64,000 nucleotides of DNA from assembly GCA_013339765.2 (NCBI GenBank), contig CM023448.1, positions 26,798,551-26,862,550 of the forward strand, given 5' to 3'. This document shows, one piece after another, positions 33,801 to 44,948 of the stretch. The translations under genes were made by a program, and so were the position numbers. The DNA is from Haemaphysalis longicornis (Eukaryota; Arthropoda; Arachnida; Ixodida; Ixodidae). How positions within the stretch are numbered: position 1 is the first letter of the stretch; each line of letters starts with the position of its first letter. Below the pieces are notes generated by a model. The model saw only the letters and a program-made list of their open reading frames with translations, did no database searches and was not told the origin of the DNA.

Positions 33801-35411
33801 GTGGGGGGGTAGAGGGGAAACCAGTGCAGGTACTATAGTTCGTCAACACATGTTTCTCCTAGGGCCCGGCAACCTCTGGGGCCCTTGCCGGAACAGCCGG
33901 AATGGTCCTTTGGAAGTTATTGTCTTATTATCGAACTGAGCGGTGCACTTCACGGCTCAAAAGTCTTGAGTCACCACTTCATATGAGCTCAAAAACGTCG
34001 TTATAAAGATGCCTTTTACCGTTTCCATTTCCATTGCTTTGAACAATTATGGCACAAACACAAAATGTTGGCGCGGATGTCAGACCGTTATTTCGACGGG
34101 AGATGTTTTGATTTTGCACCTTATCTCCCGCCCACTGCTGGGATTCTGTCTAGTAATTGAGCAGTAGCGGTTTGTCCTGATCGGTGTAAAATCAAGAACG
34201 ATTATTCTCAGTGGCGGATTTAGCCGCCCCTGTGGTTATTTTGTGGCTATTTCAAACATGCGACATCCAGTCAATGTACGCGTCCCGAAACGTTACACCT
34301 GCCGACAAGCAATCCGGAATACCATAGCCTCGCGATCATTGAAACTCGAACGGACCCCAGGGCCCGCATACTCGTGGCCTAATAAGACAGAATAATTTGC
34401 AGAGTAATGTTACTGGTAGTCTTATTCGGGGACATATATTCCCTAGGCTATAAGACGCTTCACGGAAAATTATAAGAGCAAATATAACTCAAAAAAAGCA
34501 TGCGATAAGACTGTGAATACGTCTGCTCCGAGGAGTCTTATTCACGCCCTGATGCTTACGTGGTCTGTCATTTTATCATAAAGTTCGACCCCCATGCGGT
34601 GCAGCAGAAGCCGTAGAAGGGGGAACGACACCGGCGGCGGCCGCCCGACCGTCGGTTCGAACAATTGCCCGTTCAGCGGATATATACGCCGCTGGAACGA
34701 CCGTTGCAGAGAGTGTGGAAAGGGTCGGATGATGCCGCCGCCGGAAGCCGCAATACATTTCTACTTCGATGCGGCAGGGACGGCTGCAGTCAACCACAGT
34801 TTTGAAGCATATTTTCAACTTTCCCTGTGGGCTATGGGCGTTTGCTTGGTTTTCCGAGTAGCGCGGCTTTTTTCTCCCTCCCATCAAACTACGAAGGATA
34901 GGAATGATCATCTGCGGCTCGATATTTGTTACGAATAGAAATCGGGTGGCCGAGCGAGCAATGTGAATTTGGCATTGTCTACTATGTTGGCTGTCGTTGC
35001 AGTGGCCGTGAAAGGGCGGCGCGGAAAGGACGCAGAAACTACAGTACAGCGTGTTGTTGGGCGAGAAGGTGTATATTTTAAGGTCCGAAAAAACTACGCA
35101 TAAAGGACAAGGCAATGTGAAATGGACGGGACGGGCGCATTCCTGTCCCTTCCTTATTTTCGTGTCCTTTATGCGCAGAATTTGGAACGCTTAAAAAGGG
35201 AACGATATTTTTTTTTTATTAAAATCATGCCCATTACTCATAAACCTCAAACAACAATTTGGCGTTCATAATAAAGCCGCAGCGTGATAACGAAATAGTG
35301 TAGACAACCGAAAAAAATTCACAGGCTGCAACGCCTTTGTCCGTGAGCCTTAAATAAAATCCAGTTTTCAAAGAGAAACTGCACCGTCTATGCGTCTTTC
35401 CAACAGTCCCT
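30854..35411. other. Unassigned DNA ending in a solitary TTAA-type terminal repeat
   Basis: No gene is recognised. GC-rich frames at 31117-31458, 32180-32518 and 34576-35115 are open on both strands and show no motifs. At 35391-35411 the sequence TCTTTCCAACAGTCCCT is followed by TTAA. Reverse complemented this is AGGGACTGTTGGAAAGA, like the ends of the three TTAA elements, but I could not find the opposite end. An inverted repeat CGCATAAAGGACA/TGTCCTTTATGCG lies at about 35097-35175. Confidence 0.4.
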
Positions 35412-35415
35412 TTAA

Positions 35416-37965
35416 AAGTGGCGGCTACGGAGCTTCGCTCTTTGTACAGGTTGGGTTTGTGGTTTGATTACTCATTCTGCTTGTGCAATTTGAATGTTTT
35501 GCTCGTAACAGGGCGCGTGATATCGACATTCGGCTATATTCTTCAGCGCGATGTTTTATAGGTGCAGCCGTAAGCGTGTGTCGGCTAGGGAGCGGGTTAT
35601 TGCTATCATGTCGCCGTTCCAGGCGGCGTCAGCCGCTGGTGTCTTTGATGCATCCGTGTCTACGACGATGAACCCGAAGGTAATTTTCAACTGTCTAATT
35701 CAAGGCGAGACTAAAAGCAAGACGCGTTTCAACAACATAGGTCCGTTTGGCGTCTGTCCAGTGGGTTTCTCAGCCCCACGGTTCGTAACTGGCGATCTGT
35801 GGTTATGACTTATAAGGATGGCGGAGGCTCATAAAAATGGCGAAACATTGCAACGTATTCGTGACAGGTTCCAAATACGCCACGGGATGAACGTTTATCG
35901 AATTTATCTGATAATGTTTCGAAATAAACATTTTCCCTACGTCGGCGACGGCAACAAGCAGTTTTGCGTCGTATTCACCGTTTTTTCCCCTAGAGGGCCC
36001 TCTCGTTTTCTTCTAGGGACGTGCGGTTTTTATTGGGGTGAGGCGCGCAACCACGGGCGGCGCTGAGAAGCGCGTTTCCGGGGTGTCGGCTTGAGGATTC
36101 TCGCATTTGTCGTCTGCTTCACTAGGGCTTCCCTTTCTCTGCTGTTTTTTTTTTCCCGCTCGATTTCCTTTGATGCTTGTGGGCAACCCGGTTTTTACGC
36201 GTGCGTAACGTTTTACCATAATAAAACACTTTCCATCGCATGCAATACCTCAGGGCGTTATTTAACGTATAGTTTTTTGATACCGCTCCGGAAGAAACAT
36301 TGCTGGCATCGCTCCATTAATTGCAAATCCGGTACTACGCGGAGCCCGAACAGTCGCAGCTGGGCGTCAGTGTCTGTATTCAGCAATGTTATGAACAAAG
36401 GGAACAACAAGCTGCTAATACCCGAAAACAGCGAAAATGCAAGACCAAACAAATTCCAGGCCTTCGGGGCTGTCGGCGTTAGGAGAAGGCATTACGATTC
36501 CCGGTAATTGTATGTTAGGTAAACCAGTTTTTGCAACCTTGCCGAACGGTCGAAAGTGTTGTATCACATTTAAGTTGTCATGGCATGACAGTATGCTGGC
36601 ATGCACTAGTGGCCGCAAAAAGGTAAAGCTGAGTTCGAAATAACCTACTGTATTTAAGCGTGTTCTGGGTATATACCAGGCTTCTAACCGGTATGGAAGC
36701 TTATTGAGCAAAATGAGTCACGTGTACGGTAAAATACAGTAACATTATGTTCGTTCAGGCCTGGAAAATTGTTTCGGTACATTTTCAGAGCCATACCTTC
36801 CAATATACAGACATGCGTTAGAGTAAAACGGCACTCCAGAAGGGGATCCGCAGGAGAATACTTTATTTAAAAGTAAATAGAGCTGTTAGTATTCGTGGTC
36901 CTCCGTACAGGACAAGAGCGCAAGATTAATTTTCTTTAATTCATAGGACGCCACCCCCAGTAGGCCAGTTATGTTCTTTTCACCAGAGACTGTTGGAAAA
37001 CAGTTAAGAGCTGCTTGGAGAACTTCATCGCTTTTGATCCTCGTTGTAACTGGAAACCATAACATATACTCTTTCTTGCTTACGTTATTGAGTATGTGAT
37101 GCCTTCAACACCACGATCATGTCCTAGCTGTTCCGGTTTTGATAGTCAGTTCGTTATGATAACGATAGTTACGATAGAATTTCAGGGCTCAAAAGCCGCC
37201 TTCGAGTACTCTGGACAACGTTGTCTGCCCTGTTTCGCGGTAGCGCAGAACAAACATTCTCATTATATTTGTATGTGAATAAGCAACGCACGCTGCCGAT
37301 GTGCACAGTCTTGCACGCAGCGATAACGAAAGCCAACTTGTGAAGAACGTACTGTATGCCTTACGCCCCAAAAAAATATCCACACAAACTTAATGAGACT
37401 GTTAAACATTCCCTAACTTCACAACGAGGGGTTTGTGACGAAACGTAAATAGTAATGCGTTGGACACAGAAAAAAAAAACATTCATCTGATACAATTAAG
37501 ATCAAAGGAAATAGAAAACAGACGTTTTATTTTCTGCTGTGCGATGCCCCGTGAGGAGCCCCCTGCTTGGTGCATAGCATTAGACTGTTGCGTCTTCATA
37601 AGAGCATCGTAAAAATACTTTAGGGAAGCTTATGCAGTTCGAATACGGGTCGAGGAGCTCTGGGCACTGAGCCTCGCAGATAAGCTAGAAAAGACGAGTT
37701 ACACACGATGCTCTTACGACAGTTGTTCTCTCGCCTCGTAGGTTGCAAACTTTTGCGGGATATAGCTTGAAATTATTCAAGATGGGTCGGAAGCTGGCAA
37801 AATAGCTGAATTACTGAATAAACTTTTCAATTGACAAAGGCATCAAAGCGGACTATTTTTAGCGCGGTGTCACTCATAAGCAGAGTGTAGCAGACGACCG
37901 CTGCGCGAGTCCCTAAGCTGAAGTTAGCGCCTCAGGGTGCCACTCAAGCAACTCACCGCCGATAC
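35416..37965. other. Unassigned DNA
   Basis: I recognise nothing here. Frames at 35551-35808 and 36091-36507 lack motifs or convincing exon boundaries. A polyA-like AATAAA sits at about 36220, but I see no gene to attach it to. Confidence 0.4.
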
Positions 37966-40010
37966 GCTTCATTTCATTTATTGCATCCTTAAAGGCCCGA
38001 GGGCATTACATAGGGGGGGTAGGGGCACATATACCCTGTGAGGGTGTACAATTCAGTGTGAACAAATTATTATAAACATTACAGTTGTAAATACGCATAT
38101 GGTAGGTTGGTCAAGAATGCAAACAAAAACAAATCAAACAAACAAAAAAAACGGGTCCGACTGGGAATTAGAGTTGGAAGAGTAGAAACAACTTGGCAAA
38201 AAGATTATGCATACTGTACGCTGGTAGGATATATCGACAGCAATGGGTTATTGGTTGGAATCAAAGTGGGATTACAGTTTTATGCAGAATGATGTGCGGT
38301 CAGGTGTGGCAACAATGGTGTCGAGGAGGTGATTCCAAAGTGTAATTGCATGGGGGAAAAAAGTCATTCATTGCGGATATACGGCCGTTGATTCATGCAA
38401 TGGGGTTAGAATGGTTATTGTAGAAAGAAGTTCTGTTATGGAGCTTAAAAGTTCGTGTCTTCATTGCGGGCGTAAAAAAACTGTGCAGAAAGCATAGGCG
38501 TGAGATGAAGCGGCGTAACGCGAGAGATGGCAGTTTGATTAATTGTTTTAGGGCGGTGACGCTGATTTCTCAGCAGACCTTTGAGGTTATAAAGCCAGCT
38601 GCGCGGTTTTTGACTGATTCTAGTTCGTTAGCGATATATGCCTAGGATATATTCCAAATGGACGATGTGTATTCCAGCTTCTGGCGTACGTATGTTAAGT
38701 ATGCTAGTTGTTTAACGTCTGGAGATGCAGATTTCAGATTACGGCGCAGAAAAACCAAGCGTGCGCAGAGCGTCTGAGCATATGGACTGCACGTTCTGCG
38801 CAATTGAAAGAGATGGCTACATGTGCACTCCAATACTCCAATATACTTGTATGACGAAGCCAAATCGAGAGGACGCGAATTAATAAAGTAGGTATGATGA
38901 ACAGTGGCGCGCTTAGGGGAAAATGACATCGATTTGCTTTTCGTTAAGTTTAACGACATTGATGAGTGTTGGTACCATAGCGCAACTGTGTTGAGGTCTT
39001 TGTGCAGTTAGTAATGTTTTCAGTGTTGCGGATGGGGTAATAAATGACAGAGTCGTCTGCTAATAGTCGAAGTTTTGTTTGTATGTTTGTTGGGAGGCCG
39101 TTTATGATTATAAAAAATAGAATACGTGATAAGCCCGCGCCCTGAGGGAAGCCTGATGATCGGTTAGGGAAAGAGGAGTTATGAATATTAGCAGAGGTGA
39201 ATTGTTTACGTTTAGATAGGAAGTGTTCAACCCAATAGACAACATTCGTTGGAATGCCAAGTGAAAGAATTTTGCTAAGTAATAAATTATGGGGTACGCG
39301 ATCAAATCTTTGGAAATATCTAGGAATATGGCATCAATCTGAATGTTATCATCCATGCTTTGTAGGAGGTCGTGAGTAAACTCTAATTCCGTTTCGCATG
39401 AGAACGACTTCCGAAAACCGGGAAGGCATAACAACTAATTTAGAAGGAATGCTAGTCAGGTTTATCGGGCGGTAGTTTGCTCGATAGGTTCGTTCTCCTG
39501 TTTTCAAGATCGCTAATATTCGGCCTATCTTCCAATCGTCTGGAATTTTGCTGGTTTCAGTTGACTGCATGAAGATGAGGCAAAGAATCTGACTAACCAC
39601 TGTGATGGTGTTTACTACAAGTTTGAGTGTTATTTGGTCACATCCTGGCGCTGAAGATATTTTAACACCAGTGATTAGTTTAACGATTCCTTCACGGCTA
39701 AATGCTATTTTGGAGGATACAGCGCCGGGGGAACGGGTAGGTAGTCGTATTGACTGCGTAATGTTAGGGGTAGAGAATACAGATGAAAAGTAGTCATTTA
39801 AGGCGGTGGCAACGTGTTTGGCGTCTGTTGGTTCCCCGGATGGGTCGAGAAGTCCAATGTTGTTACTCTGACTTTCGTGAGAGAGCACGCGCGAGAATTT
39901 AGGCGAATTTAAGGGCAGAATAGATAGTAGATCACATGAGGGATTTTTATTTTTGGTTTTTTGTAGTTTCTTAATATATTGTTTGGCGCACAGGTGATGT
40001 TTTTCCCATG
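37966..40010 (-). mobile_element. CR1-like LINE, 5' truncated relic
   Basis: The minus-strand coding parts from 40008 down are WEKHHLCAKQYIKKLQK, NDYFSSVFSTPNITQS and PDDWKIGRILAILKTGERTY with ANYRPINLTSIPSKL. Then GFRKSFSCETELEFTHDLLQ, DAIFLDISKD and LRLLADDSVIYY follow (catalytic ADD near 39061-39052), and finally SLNLTKSKSMSFSP and YLTYVRQKLEYTSSIWN. This is the order and wording of CR1-clade reverse transcriptases. The 3' end is a non-coding block finishing in AATAAATGAAATGAAG (about 37966-37983), a short-repeat tail typical of CR1. Stops and frameshifts are present. The upstream end stops at a TTAA (40011-40014), so the 5' part may have been displaced. Confidence 0.82.
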
Positions 40011-40014
40011 TTAA

Positions 40015-40640
40015 AGGGTAATTCCATTGACTGGCGGTCCTGTAAAGGCGTTTTATTTAAGGGACTTTTCAATTGGTCAATTAAGACTGCTCTACAACTT
40101 GGCCAGTGCGCCTTCTGGAAAGTGCATCATCCTTGGGAACAAGTTTGAAATGGCAGTGGTTCACGTACGGCATTAGTCCGCCTAAGCGACAGACCCGTAT
40201 ATCGACGAACGCGCGCGTTTTGAAAGCAGATGGCTTTGAACGCGGGGTACCCTCTGCCTTTTCTCTCTTAGTTTGTTCGTCGTAGCTGCAGTAGTTTACA
40301 AGCCTATTATCCAGTAACGAACTACTTGCGCCGCGCAGAATAACATCCGGCTGTGGTGATGGGGCACTGCGGCAACTTGCTTGCCGTTGTTATGTTGTGC
40401 GCCAGTTTAGTCTGAATCTTATTTGCGGGCTTGTTGAAGTCCGTGAATAAGACTATACTGTGAATAAGACTGCCAATATACACGTTTATTCGAGCAAGTG
40501 GCCGCAGGATCTTGTTGAATTATCCGAAGTTTGAATTACCAAAAGTTCTAATAACGAAGACCTGGGGAAACATGCCAACCTGTGTTGTATGAAAAAAATT
40601 CCTATATATTGATTTATTTGTCGATTGTTTGATTGAATAA
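40015..40640. other. Possible solitary left end of a TTAA-type element
   Basis: TTAA at 40011-40014 is followed by AGGGTAATTCCATTGACTGG, starting with the same AGGG as the other TTAA elements. It sits exactly where the CR1-like coding sequence stops. No matching right end was found downstream, so the call is weak. The rest of this stretch is unassigned. Confidence 0.3.
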
Positions 40641-40727
40641 TTAATAATTAAGTAATAATAATTATTAATTATTAATTAATTATTAAGTATTAAAAATAAG
40701 CAATCAATTAAATTATTAAGTGATTGG

Positions 40728-40765
<38 letters not shown>
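40640..40765. repeat. AT-rich tract and (GATT)n microsatellite
   Basis: Interleaved ATTAATTATT words (40640-40690) are followed by about ten GATT/GGTT units (40722-40765). The GATT run directly joins the tail end of the SINE at 40766, so it is probably an expanded SINE tail. Confidence 0.9.
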
Positions 40766-40990
40766 CAGCGGTTTAACGTGCCAACGATTGACAGGCGATA
40801 AGGCGCATGGTAGTGGAGTACTGCGGATTATTTTCACCACCTGCGGATCATTAATGTTTGCCGAAATCTCGAACACCCCGCAATTTCACCTTTTGACCTC
40901 CATCAGAGAAGCGGCCGCCGCGGCCGGCCACCGAGTTTGCGTTCTTGGCCTCAGATGCACGGCGCGTTGGCACCTGAGTCAGTGCGGCAG
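40766..40990 (-). mobile_element. Ruka-like SINE, diverged, with expanded tail
   Basis: Minus-strand copy with body landmarks (CCGAAATCTCGAACACCCCG, CCTCCATCAGAGAAGCGGCC on the plus strand) and a mutated head. The B box is lost (CCACCGAGTTTGCGTTC). The hairpin is imperfect. It is likely one of the oldest copies here. Confidence 0.88.
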
Positions 40991-41373
40991 GCGACTTAAC
41001 AAATTTAATACAACATTCGCACAGAACACTGAAGTGTTATTTACACTTTGAAAAAAAGACACAACGAATGGGTGTTTCCTGTGTCTATGCATTGAGAGTT
41101 CAAAGCAAAGTTTTCGACACCAGCAGGGGCAGCCAGTAATATGCACGCGTGCAAGTTGGCGCGCACGTTTCGCCTTTCGTATGCAGCTAATCTGTGTTTT
41201 TATGACTGCTAGTGATATAGGGATCAGAATGTGTAGTTAGGAGCAGCAAATGCTGCATATATTTTCCGGCAAGGACATGCAAAAAGTAGGGACGCAATGG
41301 AGCAGTTTCAATTAGGCGGCTTTAGAATACACGAATACAACGCGGGCAAAGCAAAATTTTGAAATTCGTTTGG

Positions 41374-41425
41374 AATAAACAAAAGTTTTATTTATCCGAG
41401 TTTGGATTATCGCGACTCTACTGTA
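41374..41425. mobile_element. Possible pogo/Tigger-like terminal repeat
   Basis: The segment GAGTTTGGATTATCGCGACT followed by CTACTGTA reads on the minus strand TACAGTAGAGTCGCGATAAT, similar in style to pogo/Tigger ends, which begin CAGTA and insert at TA. A partly similar sequence in the other direction is at 40515-40555 (GAATTATCCGAAGTTTGAAT). I could not define a clean left end. Confidence 0.28.
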
Positions 41426-41909
41426 GATGGTAGAGGGGCCCACAAAGCGGGCATAAAGACGAAATGCAAGATGAGTTCATGCGAAAGGCTGCTTGGTCCC
41501 GAAGTGATAAAAATATTGATATTGTGGTGTCTCACAAAATGTTACTCTTGCCCTGTGTACGCCCATGTGGGGCAAAATGTCATGGACTTTCTGTATCTCT
41601 TGTTGTTTTTTGCCGTTAAAATGCGCCCTTTGTGTATCGAGTTCAGCTGAGTGATTTACCGGAGGCAATTTTTTTATTGCTGCATATTTTCGGAAGTTTT
41701 ATTGCCTTTATGGCTCCGTTAGGCACAAGGCGAAATTGTTCTTTTTCCCTTCATATATACCATCAGTGGCTACTTCCCTTGCATTCTAAGCAGCTGCTGT
41801 ACTTGCTTTGGTAGTGCCCGCGAGGAACAAGGTTTTCATCACCCAACAGGGTTGAGTGGCCAAAAAAAGCTGTATGAGCAAGGGGGCGTTGCGTTGCATC
41901 AGCGCTTAA

Positions 41910-44107
41910 AGGGCTACTGAAGTGGTTTTAAAACCGGGCAAAACTCTACTTTTTACAATTATTACATTGGTCAGTTTATGCCGATAAAGTTTTTTTCGTC
42001 ATTTTTAGTTTGGGGACAGTGGTATTCATCGTTAAAGTTGACCCTACGCCCCGCCCACTGCTCCCTGCCGCATCGCCGGAAGATCGAGAAGCCGAGCGGC
42101 AGCGACCGGAAGTAGCGTCATATTCGGAAGACAGCCAGCGACGTGCGCCGCCGCTTCGCTGTGTCCCAGTTTTCTGGGCGAAGTTCCGATTAAGCAAGAG
42201 TGTAATCTGCACTTTATTAATCATCATTGTCTAGAGTTGCTTCCGCGTTGATTTTTAAACCGTAATGCTACTACGTGATTCCCTAAAGCGACTCCTAGAT
42301 ACCAGAGATTTCCTACGCGAGCGCCCGTAGCTACTACATTGCCTTTACAAGTAGTCGCGGGGCCGGCCGTGTCGTCGGGTGCTCTGTGCTTATTACGCGA
42401 AGCGACGGGCACAAAGAAATACGGAGGTACCTCAAGTTGATTGATTTGATTGTAGGGTTAACGCGCCGACGCAACGCAGGCGATGAGGCGCGCCGTAGTG
42501 GAGGGCTCCGGATTAATTTTGACCACCTGGGGATCTTTAACGTGCGCCAAAATCTCGTACACAACGGGCGTTTTTGCTTTTCGCCTCCATCAGAAAGGTA
42601 CCTCAAGTTCCTGATCCATTATTATAAGGCAATTAGAAAATTTGTGGGACCACAGCGCTCTGGGCTTTCCGAACTTCTTGCTCGTTTCCCGATCAACGTT
42701 GTTGGCTGTGACGACAGCTTAGCTGAATAGCTAGATTTTAAGAAGAAATCAAGCAAGCTGAAAGCATGAAGCGTTTTCTGCGCGCGGAAGCGCTCCGCAC
42801 ACTCACCGGTCGCGCATGCCCGTACGGCGCACGGAACGGCTCCCACCACACATGCCGCGGCAGCGACCGCCCTTCCCTGCCGTCCAGAATCAAGGCCGTC
42901 GCGAAAAGCAAGGTGAACGTGCAAGAGAGGATGATAGTGTGGTGAAAAATTGTGCTGGGGATTATCATCCAAGGGGATTTCGAAAGAGGTGACGAATTTG
43001 TATCGCGATGCGGAGCGCCGACCGGTCGCGGAGGCTCGTCGACGGCAACAAACGAACCTGCGCGAGATGCGGCGAGAAACCGATGGATGGCGTTACCTGC
43101 GCGCAAGAATGAGCACAGCACCGATCGCTAGAATGACTATCAACGTAGGAATAAGATTCCACATGCGAGAAAGGGGATGATAGTGTGGTGAAAAACTGTG
43201 TTAAGGATAGCCATTCGCAATTGTAAAGATAGCAGCGACCAAATATCTCCCTTGGTGCTAAGCCTAAAGTTCCCAACATCAGCGGCGAGCCGTGCAACCT
43301 GAGCCGGCTGGAGCTGTTGGGGAAGGCGTTCTAAAGCTCGTCGGTGACCAGCGCACTGCGCTTGGGTTCCTATACCTTTTGGGGGGCGACCAACGTTCGG
43401 CTCCCCTATTCTAAATCATGCGTATGTGCAGCAATGCCACGTTCCGCTGACCGGCCGAGCAGCGACCCGGCACCAGCACCCTCGGCGAGACTCGGCGACC
43501 GGCGGCGGCCGCGCTGCCTGTGCGCATCGCAGGCCGCTGCACAGAGCTTGTTGCCGCCTGCCCAAATGTAAAAACAAAGTTCCACATTCGAGGATGGGGA
43601 TGATGGGGTTGAAAAATTGTGCTAGGAATTGTGACTAGCGCTGGTAGTGAAAGCGGCGAACCAATATCTGCGCAACTTCCCTGCACCCGAGAAACAAGTC
43701 GGCCATGAGTCGTCGGGGGTGAACCCTTTTCTAAAGCTCGCCGCGAGCGAACCTGCTGCGTTTATACTTCCCTCAGGCTCTCCTATTCTAAGGAAAGATT
43801 GTGTGAGCCCTCCATTCACCAGAGGACCTTCTAGCCCGTATCTGAACGGGAACAGAATGAGATCTTCTGGCCGAGCGGTCCCCGCAGCGCCGGCACTTCC
43901 GAATATGACGTCATCTGCCGCCAGCCAACCGCGAAAGGCAGCCAGGGCTCTCACCGCGCCCGCGGGTCAGGCGTCGTTTGTTTTGACGAAAAAAGATGGT
44001 TTGGGTGTATTACACATAAAATAAACATGTTTTTCGAATTCAGCGTCAGGAAAACCATAATGTAATGCCCCCAACAAAATTTTTTTGAAAAGCTCTTCAC
44101 CAGCCCT
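41910..44107. mobile_element. TTAA-flanked terminal-inverted-repeat element (element 2, 2.2 kb)
   Basis: TTAA at 41906-41909 and 44108-44111 bracket ends AGGGCTACTGAAGTGGTTTT and, reverse complemented, AGGGCTGGTGAAGAGCTTTT (16 of 20). A perfect 15 bp subterminal inverted repeat CGTCATATTCGGAAG lies at 42116-42130 and 43896-43910, about 200 bp from each end. A headless SINE is nested at 42439-42595. Three internal copies of a GGATGATAGTGTGGTGAAAA-type unit occur near 42925, 43170 and 43593. No transposase is visible. Confidence 0.82.
42439..42595 (-). mobile_element. Headless Ruka-like SINE with perfect 14 bp target duplication
   Basis: AGGTACCTCAAGTT occurs exactly at 42425-42438 and 42596-42609. 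Between them is only the SINE body and tail (minus strand): it starts TTTCTGATGGAGGCGAAAAG, passes AAAATTAATCCGGAGCCC and ends CTACAATCAAATCAATCA. The tRNA head is wholly absent, so this is a genuine 5'-truncated insertion, not later deletion. The body is close to consensus, suggesting a recent event after element 2 was in place. Confidence 0.95.
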
Positions 44108-44305
44108 TTAAGTGTAGCTGATAATCCCGCGCGTTCAGTGCAATACGACTGATTACATGCCCATCAGTGTGGGCTGGTTTGCGTAGTCCTCATACCGTCT
44201 ATCCCCTATCACACAGTCGCGGGGTGGTGTCCCTGGGAAGATTCATTGGGGCAGCACTTATTTATAATTTACTTACAAAAGTGATAAGAAGAAAAGAGAA
44301 AACAC

Positions 44306-44562
44306 CTACGGGGAGGAGGGGTGGTGGTAGTCGCTGTTGTTGTAGGAGTCCATGACGTTGTGGGCGCTGTAATTATCATGTTTGAGTTATTGGCGTTTCC
44401 TGGAGGTGAAGTAAGGAAGATTTGTACTGTCGTACCTGGTGTGGTTCCCGCCACAGTGCTTCCAGTCGTGGGTGAAGACCCAGGGGCGTCTGCGAAAGTG
44501 TTCACAGAAGTGATAGAACACACCACAATCATGCCAGCAGTCATTTGGATCCGACACTGCAT
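44306..44562 (-). CDS. Candidate exon of a secreted mucin-like peptide
   Basis: The minus-strand frame opens at an ATG at 44562, with a second Met at 44544. A short hydrophobic start, MTAGMIVVCSITSVNTFA, is compatible with a signal peptide ending before DAP. A Thr/Pro/Ser-rich stretch follows (TTGSTVAGTTPGTT, PTTSWTPTTTATTTTPPP), typical of O-glycosylated tick mucin-like secreted proteins. A possible donor, CGTAG|GTGTTT, lies at 44305; unspliced, the frame ends at 44269. A possible acceptor (CCTAAATGCAG) lies just before it, in which case translation may start upstream or at 44544. The low-complexity pattern could also arise from a simple repeat, so the confidence is modest. Confidence 0.35.
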
Positions 44563-44712
44563 TTAGGCTTGGGCAGAGCGCCCTTGTTTCTGTCTCGTCG
44601 CAAAAAATACGGCAGAAAGTCGGTTTGTCGCCGAAGCCTCAGCATACCTTACGGTGAGACGGCCCCGCTTACAACAAACGCAATCCTGTTACAACCGATG
44701 ATTGCTTATTGA

Positions 44713-44948
44713 ACTGATTGATTGTGGGTTTCAACACGCCCAAACAACACAGGTTATGAGGCGGGCCGTAGTGGGGTGTGCATGATTAAGTTTGGTACTT
44801 TGGGATCTCCAACCTGCGGCGAAATCTTCAACACCCGGACTTTTTTTTACTTTCGGCTCCAGCAGAAAAGCAGCCGCCAAGTCTGAATTCAAACCCCTGT
44901 CCTTGGGCTCAGTAGCACAACGTCTTAGCCACTGGCACCATGGCGTCG
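44713..44948 (-). mobile_element. Ruka-like SINE, strongly diverged
   Basis: The minus-strand copy is recognisable from GATTGATTGTGGGTTTCAAC (tail end), GTAGTGGGGTGTGCATGATT, CTCCAGCAGAAAAGCAGCCG and a head with TGGCTAAGACG. Both Pol III boxes and the body have many substitutions. It is the most diverged of the nine copies. Confidence 0.82.

Noticed and set aside
34576..35115. 179-codon minus-strand ORF as a gene
   Set aside because: It has no recognised motif or splice or start context, and the opposite strand is also open over much of it because of GC-rich composition.
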